A DNA stretch of 64,000 bases from NCBI RefSeq assembly GCF_025961315.1, contig NZ_JAOQNK010000001.1, positions 2,418,001-2,482,000 on the forward strand. Direction: 5' to 3'. This DNA is from Sphingobacterium kitahiroshimense (lineage in GTDB: Bacteria; Bacteroidota; Bacteroidia; Sphingobacteriales; Sphingobacteriaceae). This document shows, piece by piece, positions 42,540 to 52,112 of this stretch (positions within the stretch are counted from its first letter, which is position 1; every line of letters begins with the position of its first letter). The notes beneath the pieces were generated by a model, which worked only from the letters and a program-made list of their open reading frames with translations, made no database searches and was not told the origin of the DNA. The translations under genes were made by a program, and so were the position numbers.

Positions 42540-43922
42540 TTAGATCAAAACACCCTTCAAGAGTAAAACAGCAAATGTGAAGTAAATTAATAGGCCGGTC
42601 ACATCAACCAAAGTCGATACAAATGGAGCTGAAGAGCTAGCAGGATCAGCACCAAGCTTTCTTAAAATAAAAGGAAGCATAGATCCCATTAAGGATCCCC
42701 ACAGCACTACTCCTACTAAAGAAAAGCCAACCACAAGCCCCACTAAAACCCAATGTTCACCATAAGCATCAGAAAACCCCTGAAAAGTCATAATTCTGAT
42801 GAAACCTAAAATACCTAATATTAAACCAAGCAGAAAACCAGAAACGATCTCCCTCTTCATAACACGCCACCAGTCCCCTATCGTAATCTCTCCCAATGCC
42901 ATGGCTTGAATGATCAAGGTAGATGCTTGTGAGCCACTGTTACCACCGCTCGATATGATCAGTGGCATCAATGCGAAGAGCATGATAGCACTCGCCAATT
43001 GATGTTCAAAATGCTCAATGACTGTCGCAGTTAACAGTTGACCGAAAAATAAGACCACTAACCACCCAGAACGTTTTTTAACTAAATTAACAATCGACAC
43101 ATCCAGATATGGTTCATCTAAAGCTTCAGTTCCCCCAAATCGTTGCATATCCTCCGTATACTCTTCATTTGCCACCCAAAGAATATCATCGATCGTAACA
43201 ATACCTAACATTATTCCCTGCTCATCAACAACAGGTAAAGCAACTCGATTATTCATCCGGAAAATATTCACAGCCTCTTCTTGTGGGTCATTCGCATGTA
43301 GAGAAATAAGCCTATTGTCAATAAGATCACCAACAACAACATTTGGATCTGCCATTAACACATCTTTAATACGAATATCATCTATTAATTTACCTGCGGC
43401 ATCAATGACATATAAGACATCAATTGTTTCCGAATTTTTACCATAACGGCGAATATGCTCAAGAATTCGGATGATATTCCAATGTGGTTTTACAGTGATA
43501 TAGTCTGGGGTCATCAGACGCCCCACACTATCTTCAGGATAACCTAATAAAGAAAGAGCTTCTTTACGATCCTGAGGTGGCAGTAAAATAATCAATTGTT
43601 TTACGACATCACCATCCTTCAGTTCACTGAAAAATGATGTCCGGTCATCCGGAGGCATCTCATTAATTAATTCACTAATTTTTGCACCTGAAAGCTTCTT
43701 AAAAATACGCTCTTGCGTAGGGAAATCTAAAATACGAAATACATTAACCGCACGGTTCAAATTTAATGTTTCGATGAATATGTGGCCATATTCGGGTAGC
43801 TCATCGATCAACGCCTCTACATCCGAAATATTTAGCTCATTTAAATATGCTTGTAACCCCTCATTATCCTTCGACTCAATGAACTGTTCGATTTGTTCTA
43901 CCTGCATTTCCAATTCTTCCAT
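42540..43922 (-). CDS. mgtE: MgtE-type magnesium transporter
   Basis: A 460-residue channel with the family layout. The acidic helical N-domain covers about residues 1-130 (MPPDDRTSFFSEL), with a CBS pair at about 135-255 (VGRLMTPDYITVKPHW, LPVVDEQGIMLGIVTIDDI) and five membrane helices. The pore block is GGNSGSQASTLIIQAMALGE; the end holds PLDVTG-like VSTLVDVTGLLIYF. The cytosolic part closes the pore when Mg2+ is high. It is a single gene. Confidence 0.95.
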   Translation of the reverse strand: MEELEMQVEQIEQFIESKDNEGLQAYLNELNISDVEALIDELPEYGHIFIETLNLNRAVNVFRILDFPTQERIFKKLSGAKISELINEMPPDDRTSFFSELKDGDVVKQLIILLPPQDRKEALSLLGYPEDSVGRLMTPDYITVKPHWNIIRILEHIRRYGKNSETIDVLYVIDAAGKLIDDIRIKDVLMADPNVVVGDLIDNRLISLHANDPQEEAVNIFRMNNRVALPVVDEQGIMLGIVTIDDILWVANEEYTEDMQRFGGTEALDEPYLDVSIVNLVKKRSGWLVVLFFGQLLTATVIEHFEHQLASAIMLFALMPLIISSGGNSGSQASTLIIQAMALGEITIGDWWRVMKREIVSGFLLGLILGILGFIRIMTFQGFSDAYGEHWVLVGLVVGFSLVGVVLWGSLMGSMLPFILRKLGADPASSSAPFVSTLVDVTGLLIYFTFAVLLLKGVLI

Positions 43923-44477
43923 AATTCCCTTTCTTTACTAATATGCTACATCGGTGTATTTAAAATTTTATGCAAAAATCGTCTTTTTAAAAATAATATA
44001 AGAATTTATTTATTACCTATTGAAAATAGAAATTTTCAATAGGTAATAGAACAATAAAAAACATATTCTAATGCAGTATTAGATCATAAAATAAAGATCG
44101 TGATCATAATCGATACACCTAATCTATAGAAAAATAAATGATAGTGTCTCCAACAATAATTTACAAAAACAAATTATTGAAAAACAGTCATTTATAAAAA
44201 GTTAGATGTTATTTTTCTTAAATCCAATTCATAAAATCTCCAAATAAGACAATCTAAATCAAAGAAAATAACAACAACACTAACTATCAATTCATTACAA
44301 CATAAAGAACAAGTAACTCAGTAAATTGAAATAAAAAACCTATATTTAATTTGCAAATTATTGAATACATTTAAACGAATTACAAAACATAAACACCTAA
44401 CGATCAAGCTATATAGTTATTCGAAAGTTAAGAAACAACCATCGATCTAAAATAATTAGCAACAGCAACTTAAGTAC
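43923..44477. other. AT-rich divergent region between mgtE and the surface metallopeptidase gene
   Basis: About 555 nt without a gene. The only strong structure is the 17-bp hairpin at 44011-44048. The rest is low-complexity A/T with no promoter pair I can defend. Confidence 0.6.
44011..44048. repeat. Perfect 17-bp hairpin upstream of mgtE
   Basis: TATTACCTATTGAAAAT and ATTTTCAATAGGTAATA flank the 4-nt loop AGAA. No T run follows on either strand. It lies 89 nt before the mgtE start on the minus strand, so it is either a leader structure or a dyad operator. Confidence 0.8.
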
Positions 44478-47291
44478 ATGAAAATCTGCCTACTCTCCTT
44501 CATACTATCGATTTTAACTTTTCATAAAGGTATTTGCCAAATATTTGAAGACAGTCAGGCACCTCCATCGCAAAAATGGCATCAGATTGACACTAAAGAA
44601 TTTAAACTGATCTTTCCGGTCGAAATGAAAAAAAAGGCTTCAACGCTTGCCAGTCAAATTACACAGCATTTAAAAACAAATTATAAAGACTTACAAGTAA
44701 AACCGCGTAAAATTTCTTTAATTCTTCAAAACACCGAACTTCGTCCTAATGGTTTTGTCCAACTCGCTCCACGCAAATCGGAGCTGTACAGCAGTCCAAC
44801 CCCTGAGCCAGATAATCAGGAATGGCTCTCCAATCTAGCATTGCACGAACTTAGACACGTTGCTCAATTTGATAAATTGACCGGAAAATTAAAGGCACCG
44901 TTCTTAGAACAGCTTGCCCTTGCTATATACGGTCTAACGTTGCCTTCCTGGTATTTTGAAGGTGATGCAGTCTGGGCAGAAACATTTTATTCCAAAGGAG
45001 GAAGAGGTCGACTCCCCTCTTTTGAAATGACGCTAAAAGCTAATGAAAGAACTGATAAAAAATATAAATTCGAGAAATATTTATTAGGTTCTTATCGTGA
45101 TAAAATACCGAGCTATTATACCATTGGTTATTTCATGACCAATTATTTAAAACAAAACGTAAAGGAGAACTTTGAACCCGAACTGTATCAAAACATCAAC
45201 AAAAATATATTGATGCCCTACAATTTTAGTCGGTCGCTAAAAAAAACAACTGGATTTAATAATACGAGTCTATTTACACATACGATGGATGATCTGAATA
45301 TTAAATGGCAAAAAGAAGAACATGAAAGACCAACGATATCCTACCCGATAATTGAACCAACATCCAGTAAAAACTACCAGGATTGGTTATTGCCTAAAAA
45401 CAATCACGACAATAGCACCCTATCTATTTTACAGACCCCAGAAAAAACAGCTGAAATCGTTAAAATAGATAACAACAATAAAATAGAATCATTGTTAAAA
45501 TTGGGAAATCAAATCGTCCCAAACTATGATTTCAGAAATAATATGATTGTATGGGATGAAGTTAAAAGAGATATCCGATACACAAAAAGATCCTACAATG
45601 TAATTAACCTTTACCATTTAGAAACAAAAAAGCGAGAGCAGATTAGTTTTAAAAGTCGCTATTTCTATCCCATACTACACCCATCCAAAGCAGAAATACT
45701 GACAATTGAAGTGGATTTAAGTAATCAGACAGCAATTCTATTGCTCGATATTAAAACCAAAAAAATATTAAAAAGAATTCCGATAGCTTCCGATATTTAT
45801 CTTCAACAGCCTTCATTTAATGAAGAGGGCTCAAAAATAGTAGCTATTGCTATTTCAAACAAAGGCACAACCTTAGTAGAAATCGAATTAGAATCCTCCC
45901 AAATTACTTTTCTTCAGGACTGGAACAATGAACAATTTGAAAGACCGCAATACATAAACGATCACCTTTTTCTGTTTAAAGCACAATATTCAGGTATCGA
46001 TAATTTATATCAATATAATAAACTATCAAAAGCATTAACGAAGCTTACAAATACCACTTTCGGAGCTTTCAACCCCTCTTATGATGTCAATAAAAAAGAA
46101 ATTCTCTTTAATAATTACCAGTACAATGGATATAAAATATCCAAAATAACATTTAATGACGCCGATACAGTTCTTAAGAACCCATATAGCGTAAAAACTA
46201 TTAGTAACAATTTAAAAAACAAAATTGATAGCATCACAGAAAGTGTTTCAGATTACAATGTAAGTCCTTATAAAGGCCTATCTAGAACATTTAATTTTCA
46301 CAGCCTTTCTCTTAGCAACACCAATTTCGAAAGCTTAGATAACTTCAAACCAGGTGTATTTTGGCTTTCCAACAATATTCTAAATACAACACAATTTGTA
46401 CTCGGTTACGAATACGATACCGATATTAAAAAATCTATTTACTCTGCAACCTTAAATTACAATAAATATTTTCCCAAATTCACACTTAAATATGAAAACA
46501 AAGGACAGATAGGAACAGCAAAAATCAATAGTAAATCTGATAGCACGATCAATTTCGATTGGAGAGAGCATGATATAAGTGGTCAGATCTCCATTCCATT
46601 GGCTTACTATAAAAGCAATTATGTCTATAGCTTAGGTTTCAATTTTGCGACATCATACCTTCAACGATACAACACAAGTATTAAAAACCTTAAAAACTTC
46701 GACTCAAAGGTATTGTTCCCCTTAACTTATCAAATTTATTGGAATAGAAACGCCATGATGTCAAAAATGGATATCACACCTCGATGGGGACAAAACTTTA
46801 GTATGACTTATCGCCACCTTCCATTCGAAGATCAAGAAGGAAATCTTTTCTCCATTCGAAGTGGATTCTATATTCCTGGATTTGTCAGTAATCATGGATT
46901 TCAAATTAGATTTGGTTATCAAAAAGCATCAGGCCGTTATCAATACAGCAACGATATACCAACAATTAGCGGCTACGGGTACTATAAGTACGAGAAAATT
47001 AAAAACACTTTATTACTAAACTACAGATTCCCGATCAGCTATCCAGATTGGGCAGTTGGAGGCATAACGTACATCAAAAGAATTAAGGGAGGGGTATTTG
47101 CCGACTATCAAAATATCCATCACCAGTCCGACATGAGTCCAAAAACTTTCGGTCTTTCTGTGTCAGCAGATTTTAATGCTTTCAGATACCCATTACCCAA
47201 TTTTGAAGCCGCTCTTAAACTCACTTATATCAACGATGTTACCGCTACACAAAGAGTTGTACCAACCGTTAGTTTAAATTATACCTACTAA
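44478..47291 (+). CDS. Surface gluzincin metallopeptidase-like protein with beta-propeller and C-terminal barrel
   Basis: A 937-residue protein. The signal peptide MKICLLSFILSILTFHKGIC precedes an N-terminal domain with zinc motif HELRH (residues 123-127) and a third-ligand candidate in YFEGDAVWAE (about residue 161), the gluzincin layout. Residues about 290-600 show repeated strands of a TolB-like propeller (NNMIVWDEVKRDIRYTK, FNEEGSKIVAIAISNKGTT). From about 640 to the end, alternating aromatic strands finish in VSLNYTY, like an outer-membrane barrel. It would expose or tether a peptidase at the outer membrane. The individual parts are recognisable; the whole has no name I know. Confidence 0.72.
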   Translation: MKICLLSFILSILTFHKGICQIFEDSQAPPSQKWHQIDTKEFKLIFPVEMKKKASTLASQITQHLKTNYKDLQVKPRKISLILQNTELRPNGFVQLAPRKSELYSSPTPEPDNQEWLSNLALHELRHVAQFDKLTGKLKAPFLEQLALAIYGLTLPSWYFEGDAVWAETFYSKGGRGRLPSFEMTLKANERTDKKYKFEKYLLGSYRDKIPSYYTIGYFMTNYLKQNVKENFEPELYQNINKNILMPYNFSRSLKKTTGFNNTSLFTHTMDDLNIKWQKEEHERPTISYPIIEPTSSKNYQDWLLPKNNHDNSTLSILQTPEKTAEIVKIDNNNKIESLLKLGNQIVPNYDFRNNMIVWDEVKRDIRYTKRSYNVINLYHLETKKREQISFKSRYFYPILHPSKAEILTIEVDLSNQTAILLLDIKTKKILKRIPIASDIYLQQPSFNEEGSKIVAIAISNKGTTLVEIELESSQITFLQDWNNEQFERPQYINDHLFLFKAQYSGIDNLYQYNKLSKALTKLTNTTFGAFNPSYDVNKKEILFNNYQYNGYKISKITFNDADTVLKNPYSVKTISNNLKNKIDSITESVSDYNVSPYKGLSRTFNFHSLSLSNTNFESLDNFKPGVFWLSNNILNTTQFVLGYEYDTDIKKSIYSATLNYNKYFPKFTLKYENKGQIGTAKINSKSDSTINFDWREHDISGQISIPLAYYKSNYVYSLGFNFATSYLQRYNTSIKNLKNFDSKVLFPLTYQIYWNRNAMMSKMDITPRWGQNFSMTYRHLPFEDQEGNLFSIRSGFYIPGFVSNHGFQIRFGYQKASGRYQYSNDIPTISGYGYYKYEKIKNTLLLNYRFPISYPDWAVGGITYIKRIKGGVFADYQNIHHQSDMSPKTFGLSVSADFNAFRYPLPNFEAALKLTYINDVTATQRVVPTVSLNYTY

Positions 47292-47297
47292 AATCTT

Positions 47298-47337
47298 AAA
47301 ACAGGAAAAGGCATCTAACGATGCCTTTTCCTGTTTT
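47298..47337. terminator. Bidirectional terminator between the metallopeptidase gene and pgk
   Basis: AAAACAGGAAAAGGCATC / GATGCCTTTTCCTGTTTT with a TAAC loop. Confidence 0.88.
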
Positions 47338-47351
47338 ATATTTCAAAGTTA

Positions 47352-48542
47352 TTACTCTTCGATAGCCTTTACTCCAGGTAAAACTTTACCTTCCATATAT
47401 TCTAACAAAGCACCGCCACCAGTGGATACATAACTTACCTGTTCAGTCATGCCAAATTTAGAAACTGCAGCTGCAGAATCACCACCACCGATCAATGAAA
47501 ATGCACCTTTTTCAGTTGCATTGACCACCGCATCGGCAACAGCTTTTGTACCTTTAGCAAAGGTATCAAATTCAAAAACGCCCATAGGACCATTCCAAAG
47601 AATAGTTTTAGACGATTCAATTATTTTTGCAAACGCTTCTCCAGATTCTTTACCAATATCCAATCCTTCCAATTCCGCAGGGATCTGATCATTTGGTCCA
47701 TCATAAACAGTTGCATCATTTGAAAATTTATCCGCAATTTGAGCATCAGTCGGTAATACCAGGTTAACGCCTTTTGCCGCTGCTTTCTTAACCAATTCCG
47801 TTGCCAAGTCCAACTTATCTAACTCAACTAATGACTTACCGATCTCTCCACCACGAGCTTTAATAAAAGTATAAGCCATACCTCCGCCTATAATCAGGTT
47901 ATCAACACGATCCAATAAAGCTTCGATTAATTCTAATTTATCAGAAACCTTCGCCCCTCCCATGATAGCAGTAAATGGACGTTCAGCTTTATTCAACACT
48001 TTTTCTGCATTACCAATTTCTGCAGCCATTAAATACCCGAAATATTTCGCATCAGGGAAAAATTGAGCAATAACAGCAGTAGAAGCATGAGCACGGTGAG
48101 CTGTACCAAAAGCATCATTGACATACACATCACCCAATTTTGATAATTTCTCTGCAAATGCAACATCACCTTTTTCTTCCTCTTTGTAAAAACGAAGATT
48201 CTCCAAAAGTAAAACTTGACCTGGTTTCAAATTTTTTGCTTTTTCAACCGCATCTTCACCAATACAATCAGCAGCAAACTGAACATCAACCTTTAACACT
48301 CCAGATAAATGTGAAACAATGTGCTTTAGTGAATATTTATCTGTAGGCCCATCTTTTGGTCTACCTAAGTGTGACATCAAGATAACAGATCCACCATCCT
48401 TTAATATTTTTTTAATCGTGGGTGTCGCACCTTGAATTCTATTATCATCTGTAATATTAAAATTGTCATCCAAAGGAACATTAAAATCTACACGTATTAG
48501 CGCTTTTTTGTCAGCGAAGTTTAAGTTGTCAACTGTTTTCAT
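47352..48542 (-). CDS. pgk: Phosphoglycerate kinase
   Basis: A 396-residue glycolytic enzyme. RVDFNVPLD begins the substrate domain, with SHLGRPK, and [16 protein letters not shown] in the hinge region. The nucleotide domain has [22 protein letters not shown] and [13 protein letters not shown], and the end is [20 protein letters not shown]. Everything is canonical. It is a single gene ending at a strong bidirectional terminator. Confidence 0.97.
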   Translation of the reverse strand: MKTVDNLNFADKKALIRVDFNVPLDDNFNITDDNRIQGATPTIKKILKDGGSVILMSHLGRPKDGPTDKYSLKHIVSHLSGVLKVDVQFAADCIGEDAVEKAKNLKPGQVLLLENLRFYKEEEKGDVAFAEKLSKLGDVYVNDAFGTAHRAHASTAVIAQFFPDAKYFGYLMAAEIGNAEKVLNKAERPFTAIMGGAKVSDKLELIEALLDRVDNLIIGGGMAYTFIKARGGEIGKSLVELDKLDLATELVKKAAAKGVNLVLPTDAQIADKFSNDATVYDGPNDQIPAELEGLDIGKESGEAFAKIIESSKTILWNGPMGVFEFDTFAKGTKAVADAVVNATEKGAFSLIGGGDSAAAVSKFGMTEQVSYVSTGGGALLEYMEGKVLPGVKAIEE

Positions 48543-48597
48543 CTCTATTATTTATTATGAAGTATTTACCCACCTATTCAAATGGACAGCTAAATAT

Positions 48598-48639
48598 AAA
48601 AAAAGCCTTTTACTATCCGAATAATAAAAGGCTTTTTTT
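48598..48639 (-). terminator. Terminator of sppA
   Basis: AAAAAAAGCCTTTTA / TAAAAGGCTTTTTTT hairpin between the sppA stop and the pgk start, with T runs. Confidence 0.8.
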
Positions 48640-48656
48640 GATAAAATGAAAAATAA

Positions 48657-50420
48657 TTAATGTATTTCAATCGAATACGGCAATTTCGCCATAATACCAG
48701 ATTGTCCAGAAACTTTTTTGATCACATCAAAGTAATTATAGAATTCTCCCATTTGCTGTTGTGCCATCCATATTTGAACCTTTTCCTTAGACGAATTTAA
48801 AAAAGTTGAAATTGCATCCTCTTTGGCAGGATATTGCTTAACTGCATATTGTCCTATTTTTGCTTTCTTTGCTGCTGCTTTAATAGCATCATCAATACCA
48901 CCTATACGATCTACCAATCCAATCTCTACAGCCTGTTTACCAGTCCACACACGGCCTTGACCAATAGTATCAACCTGAGCAACCGTTATTTTACGACCAT
49001 CAGACACACGCTTCATAAACGTTTGATAAACACGATTAACCTCCATCTGGATGATATCGCGTTCTTCAGCAGTTAAAGGACGATCCGGAACCATACCTAA
49101 ATCAGAGAATTTACCAGTTTTCACCCCATCAAAATGAACACCTATTTTATTATTCAATAAATTCTTAAAATTTGGAATAACCCCAAACACCCCGATTGAA
49201 CCTGTAATCGTATTATTCTCAGCAAAGATTGAATCTGCTGCCGCCGAAATATAGTAACCGCCCGAAGCCGCATAATCCCCCATAGAAACTATGATCGGTT
49301 TTACTTGCTTTGTCAACTCAACCTCTCTCCATATAACATCAGATGCTAAAGCAGAACCTCCAGGAGAATTAACACGGAAAACAACTGCTTTCACATTATC
49401 ATCTTGTCTTAACAAACGTAGCTCACGTGAAATTTTATCGGATCCGATCTCACCTTTAGTCCCCTCTCCTCCTACAATAGCACCTTCAGCATACAAAACA
49501 GCAACCTGATTAGATTCAGAACCACTCGGCATCTTCGATTTATAGTCAATTAGGGATACAACAGAGAGATCATCTTTTGTTGCTACGTTCAATCTTTTCT
49601 TTAATTCTAAAATCAGCTCATCTTTATACAATTTAGCATCAGCCAATTTATACCTTACAGCATCATCAGCGTTACGAACCAAATAATCTGTAGCTATACT
49701 CCTTAATGAGTCGGCAGACATTTTTCTTGAAGTTGAAATTTCCTGAATAAATGAATCATAGATACTTCCCAAATAAGAATTAACCTGTAAACGGTTCGCC
49801 TCACTCATTTGGTTTAAGAAATAAGGTTCAACAGCACTTTTAAAAGTTCCCACTTTTACAACCTGCATATCCACACCAAATTTATCAAAAGCATCTTTCA
49901 TAAACATGGTGGAGCTTGCCAATCCTTTAAAATCAACAGTTCCTTCGGGATTCACATACATCTTATCTGCAACACTAGCGACATAATAAGCTTTTTGAGA
50001 ATAACCCTCGTTGTAAGCCACAATAAATTTACCCGATGACTTAAAGTCTACCAAAGCGTCTCTAATCTCTTTAAGACTAGCAAATCCAGTTGCAATTGTA
50101 CTTGCATCCATAAAGATCCCTTTAATCTTACTATCTTCTTTAGCTGTTCTTATTCTCAACAGAATATCATCAAGACCAAGATTTTTCAAATTATAACCAG
50201 GAATATCCAAGGAACCAAAAGGATTATCTATGGAACGTTCTGTAATCTCATGATTAAAAGAAAGATACAATATTGAATTATCCTTAACCATAACTTCTTT
50301 TTCCGAAGATGCAGAAGTTACTAACGCGCCGATAATACCTAACATTATAATAAATAAAACTACCGATGATATCACAATTCCCGTGACAGTAGCAAGTACA
50401 TACTTAAAAAATGATTTCAT
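48657..50420 (-). CDS. sppA: Signal peptide peptidase SppA, 67K type
   Basis: A 587-residue S49 protease with an N-terminal membrane anchor (ATVTGIVISSVVLFIIMLG). It has two tandem S49 domains, the long form found in E. coli and Bacteroidota. The catalytic lysine lies in the first domain (FKGLASSTMFMKDAF region) and the serine in the second (MGDYAASGGYYISAAADSI). It degrades cleaved signal peptides in the inner membrane. It is divergent from folK. Confidence 0.94.
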   Translation of the reverse strand: MKSFFKYVLATVTGIVISSVVLFIIMLGIIGALVTSASSEKEVMVKDNSILYLSFNHEITERSIDNPFGSLDIPGYNLKNLGLDDILLRIRTAKEDSKIKGIFMDASTIATGFASLKEIRDALVDFKSSGKFIVAYNEGYSQKAYYVASVADKMYVNPEGTVDFKGLASSTMFMKDAFDKFGVDMQVVKVGTFKSAVEPYFLNQMSEANRLQVNSYLGSIYDSFIQEISTSRKMSADSLRSIATDYLVRNADDAVRYKLADAKLYKDELILELKKRLNVATKDDLSVVSLIDYKSKMPSGSESNQVAVLYAEGAIVGGEGTKGEIGSDKISRELRLLRQDDNVKAVVFRVNSPGGSALASDVIWREVELTKQVKPIIVSMGDYAASGGYYISAAADSIFAENNTITGSIGVFGVIPNFKNLLNNKIGVHFDGVKTGKFSDLGMVPDRPLTAEERDIIQMEVNRVYQTFMKRVSDGRKITVAQVDTIGQGRVWTGKQAVEIGLVDRIGGIDDAIKAAAKKAKIGQYAVKQYPAKEDAISTFLNSSKEKVQIWMAQQQMGEFYNYFDVIKKVSGQSGIMAKLPYSIEIH

Positions 50421-50531
50421 AAAATGAATAATCTAAAGTTCAATTGATTTATTAGTTGCCAATTTAGTACAAATGTTACAAATAAATTTTTAAATCTTTC
50501 ATTTAATTAACTAAAATTCTATATTTATAAG

Positions 50532-51023
50532 GTGAAAAGCATCTACATTTTATTAGGAGCAAACCTGGGTGATCGTTTAATGCAATTAAACAGCGCATTA
50601 AGCGCTTTGGAGGATTCCTTGGGCAACATTGCAAAAGTTTCCGCTATTGTCGAAACCGAAGCTTGGGGGGTAGAAGATCAACCCAGTTTCTTAAACCAAG
50701 TAATTGAAGTCAAAACATTTCTTAACCCAATAGAGGCGCTTGAAATCTGTCAAAGTATAGAAAATCAATTAGGGAGAGTTCGTTCAGAAAAATGGGGAGC
50801 ACGTGTGATCGATATTGACATTTTATATTACGAAAATGAGCAGATTAACTTGCCTAACCTCCAAATTCCACATCCCTATATACAGGATCGTAAATTTACA
50901 CTAATTCCATTAGTCCAGATCGCTCCAGAATATATACACCCGATTTTAAAAAAGAGTAATAAGGAACTCTTAGCAATATGCACAGATCCCTTAAACGTAA
51001 ACATCTACAAAAAAAATGTATAA
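50532..51023 (+). CDS. folK: 2-amino-4-hydroxy-6-hydroxymethyldihydropteridine pyrophosphokinase
   Basis: A 163-residue folate enzyme. YILLGANLGDRLMQLNSAL opens the fold, WGVEDQPSFLNQVIEV follows, and the catalytic strand has GARVIDIDILYY and PHPYIQDRKFTLIPL. The start is GTG: no ATG exists before the conserved start, and MKSIYILLGAN is typical. It overlaps the Hpt gene by 8 nt. Confidence 0.94.
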   Translation: MKSIYILLGANLGDRLMQLNSALSALEDSLGNIAKVSAIVETEAWGVEDQPSFLNQVIEVKTFLNPIEALEICQSIENQLGRVRSEKWGARVIDIDILYYENEQINLPNLQIPHPYIQDRKFTLIPLVQIAPEYIHPILKKSNKELLAICTDPLNVNIYKKNV

Positions 51024-51363
51024 ACACATAAAACCAGATATTATCAAGCAAAGTATGTTTAATAATGAGGACATGATAAAAGAGTTTATCGCCCTTTACC
51101 GAACACAAACTCCTTTAGATTTTAAAAAATTAACAGTAGCAATAACAGCGAAAGACTATCAAGAGATTAATAATGCGGCACACCATATCAAACCTACTAT
51201 GGAATACATTGGAGCACCACATTTAAAAGAGCAACTGCAGCTTATAGAATCATTAGCAAAAGAAACCGCTGACATCAATCACATTGAATCGGAATGCTCC
51301 CTATTAAAAATACAATTCGATGAATTATTTACAGAATTAGAGCAGTATGAAAAATCGATTTAA
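51016..51363 (+). CDS. Hpt-domain (histidine phosphotransfer) protein
   Basis: A 115-residue four-helix protein. The phosphorylatable histidine is H56 in NAAHHIKPTMEYIGA; normally the motif is AHxLKGSS, here with P-T in place of G-S. It could relay phosphate between a hybrid kinase and a regulator, but no such genes are near. Its start lies inside folK (8-nt overlap), implying coupled translation. Confidence 0.8.
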   Translation: MYKHIKPDIIKQSMFNNEDMIKEFIALYRTQTPLDFKKLTVAITAKDYQEINNAAHHIKPTMEYIGAPHLKEQLQLIESLAKETADINHIESECSLLKIQFDELFTELEQYEKSI

Positions 51364-51366
51364 TCT

Positions 51367-52044
51367 TTATTTCAAACGTTGAAAATGTAACAGTGAAAGC
51401 AAGATATAGCTTAATAAAATAATTGGCAATGCCACGAATTGAAAAACAGCAAATAAGACAACCGCTAAAATCACAAAAATAAATTTATATTTATTTTCAG
51501 ACCAAGCCAATGACGATAGCTTCATAGAAAACAATCTAATCTCACTAACCAATAAAAAACTTGTTAGTGCAGTGCTGATCAAGAGAAAGAAGGGATTTAA
51601 TATAATATCTGGATATTTTTCAGCAATAAAAGGCAGTGATAAGACATAAAAAGTATTCATAGGTGTATTTAACCCTATAAAATCAGTCGTTTGGCGTTCA
51701 TCCAGATTAAATTTTGCCAATCGAAGCGCTGAAAACACGGTTACCACAAAACCTAAATAAGCAAACAAGGGTTGCTCAATAAAAACCTCAGACAATAACA
51801 TATAAAGGATAGCACCTGGCAAGAAACCAAAACTAACCATATCAGCCAGTGAATCTAATTCCTTACCGATGTTGGATTTGACATGTAAAAGCCGTGCTAC
51901 CATACCATCGAAGAAATCAAATATACCAGAAGCCAATACACAATAAGCTGTTGTCATATAATCACCTTTAAGTGCCATTAACACCCCGATACATCCACTA
52001 AATAGATTCAAACAGGTTATGGTATTAGGAATATGTTTTTTCAT
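51367..52044 (-). CDS. pssA: CDP-diacylglycerol-serine O-phosphatidyltransferase
   Basis: A 225-residue membrane enzyme that makes phosphatidylserine, precursor of phosphatidylethanolamine. The CDP-alcohol motif is complete: DGMVARLLHVKSNIGKELDS then LAD (D-G-x2-A-R-x8-G-x3-D-x3-D). About seven hydrophobic helices follow. The end reads YILLSLLHFQRLK. The gene follows rho after a terminator. Confidence 0.92.
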   Translation of the reverse strand: MKKHIPNTITCLNLFSGCIGVLMALKGDYMTTAYCVLASGIFDFFDGMVARLLHVKSNIGKELDSLADMVSFGFLPGAILYMLLSEVFIEQPLFAYLGFVVTVFSALRLAKFNLDERQTTDFIGLNTPMNTFYVLSLPFIAEKYPDIILNPFFLLISTALTSFLLVSEIRLFSMKLSSLAWSENKYKFIFVILAVVLFAVFQFVALPIILLSYILLSLLHFQRLK

Positions 52045-52058
52045 ATTTTCAATATAAA

Positions 52059-52090
52059 TAAAAAGCCATCATTTTTTATAAATGATGGCT
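52059..52090 (-). terminator. Terminator between rho and pssA
   Basis: AGCCATCATTT / AAATGATGGCT with a short loop, then a T run on the minus strand. Confidence 0.82.
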
Positions 52091-52112
52091 AAATTATTAA
52101 AATCAAATGGAA

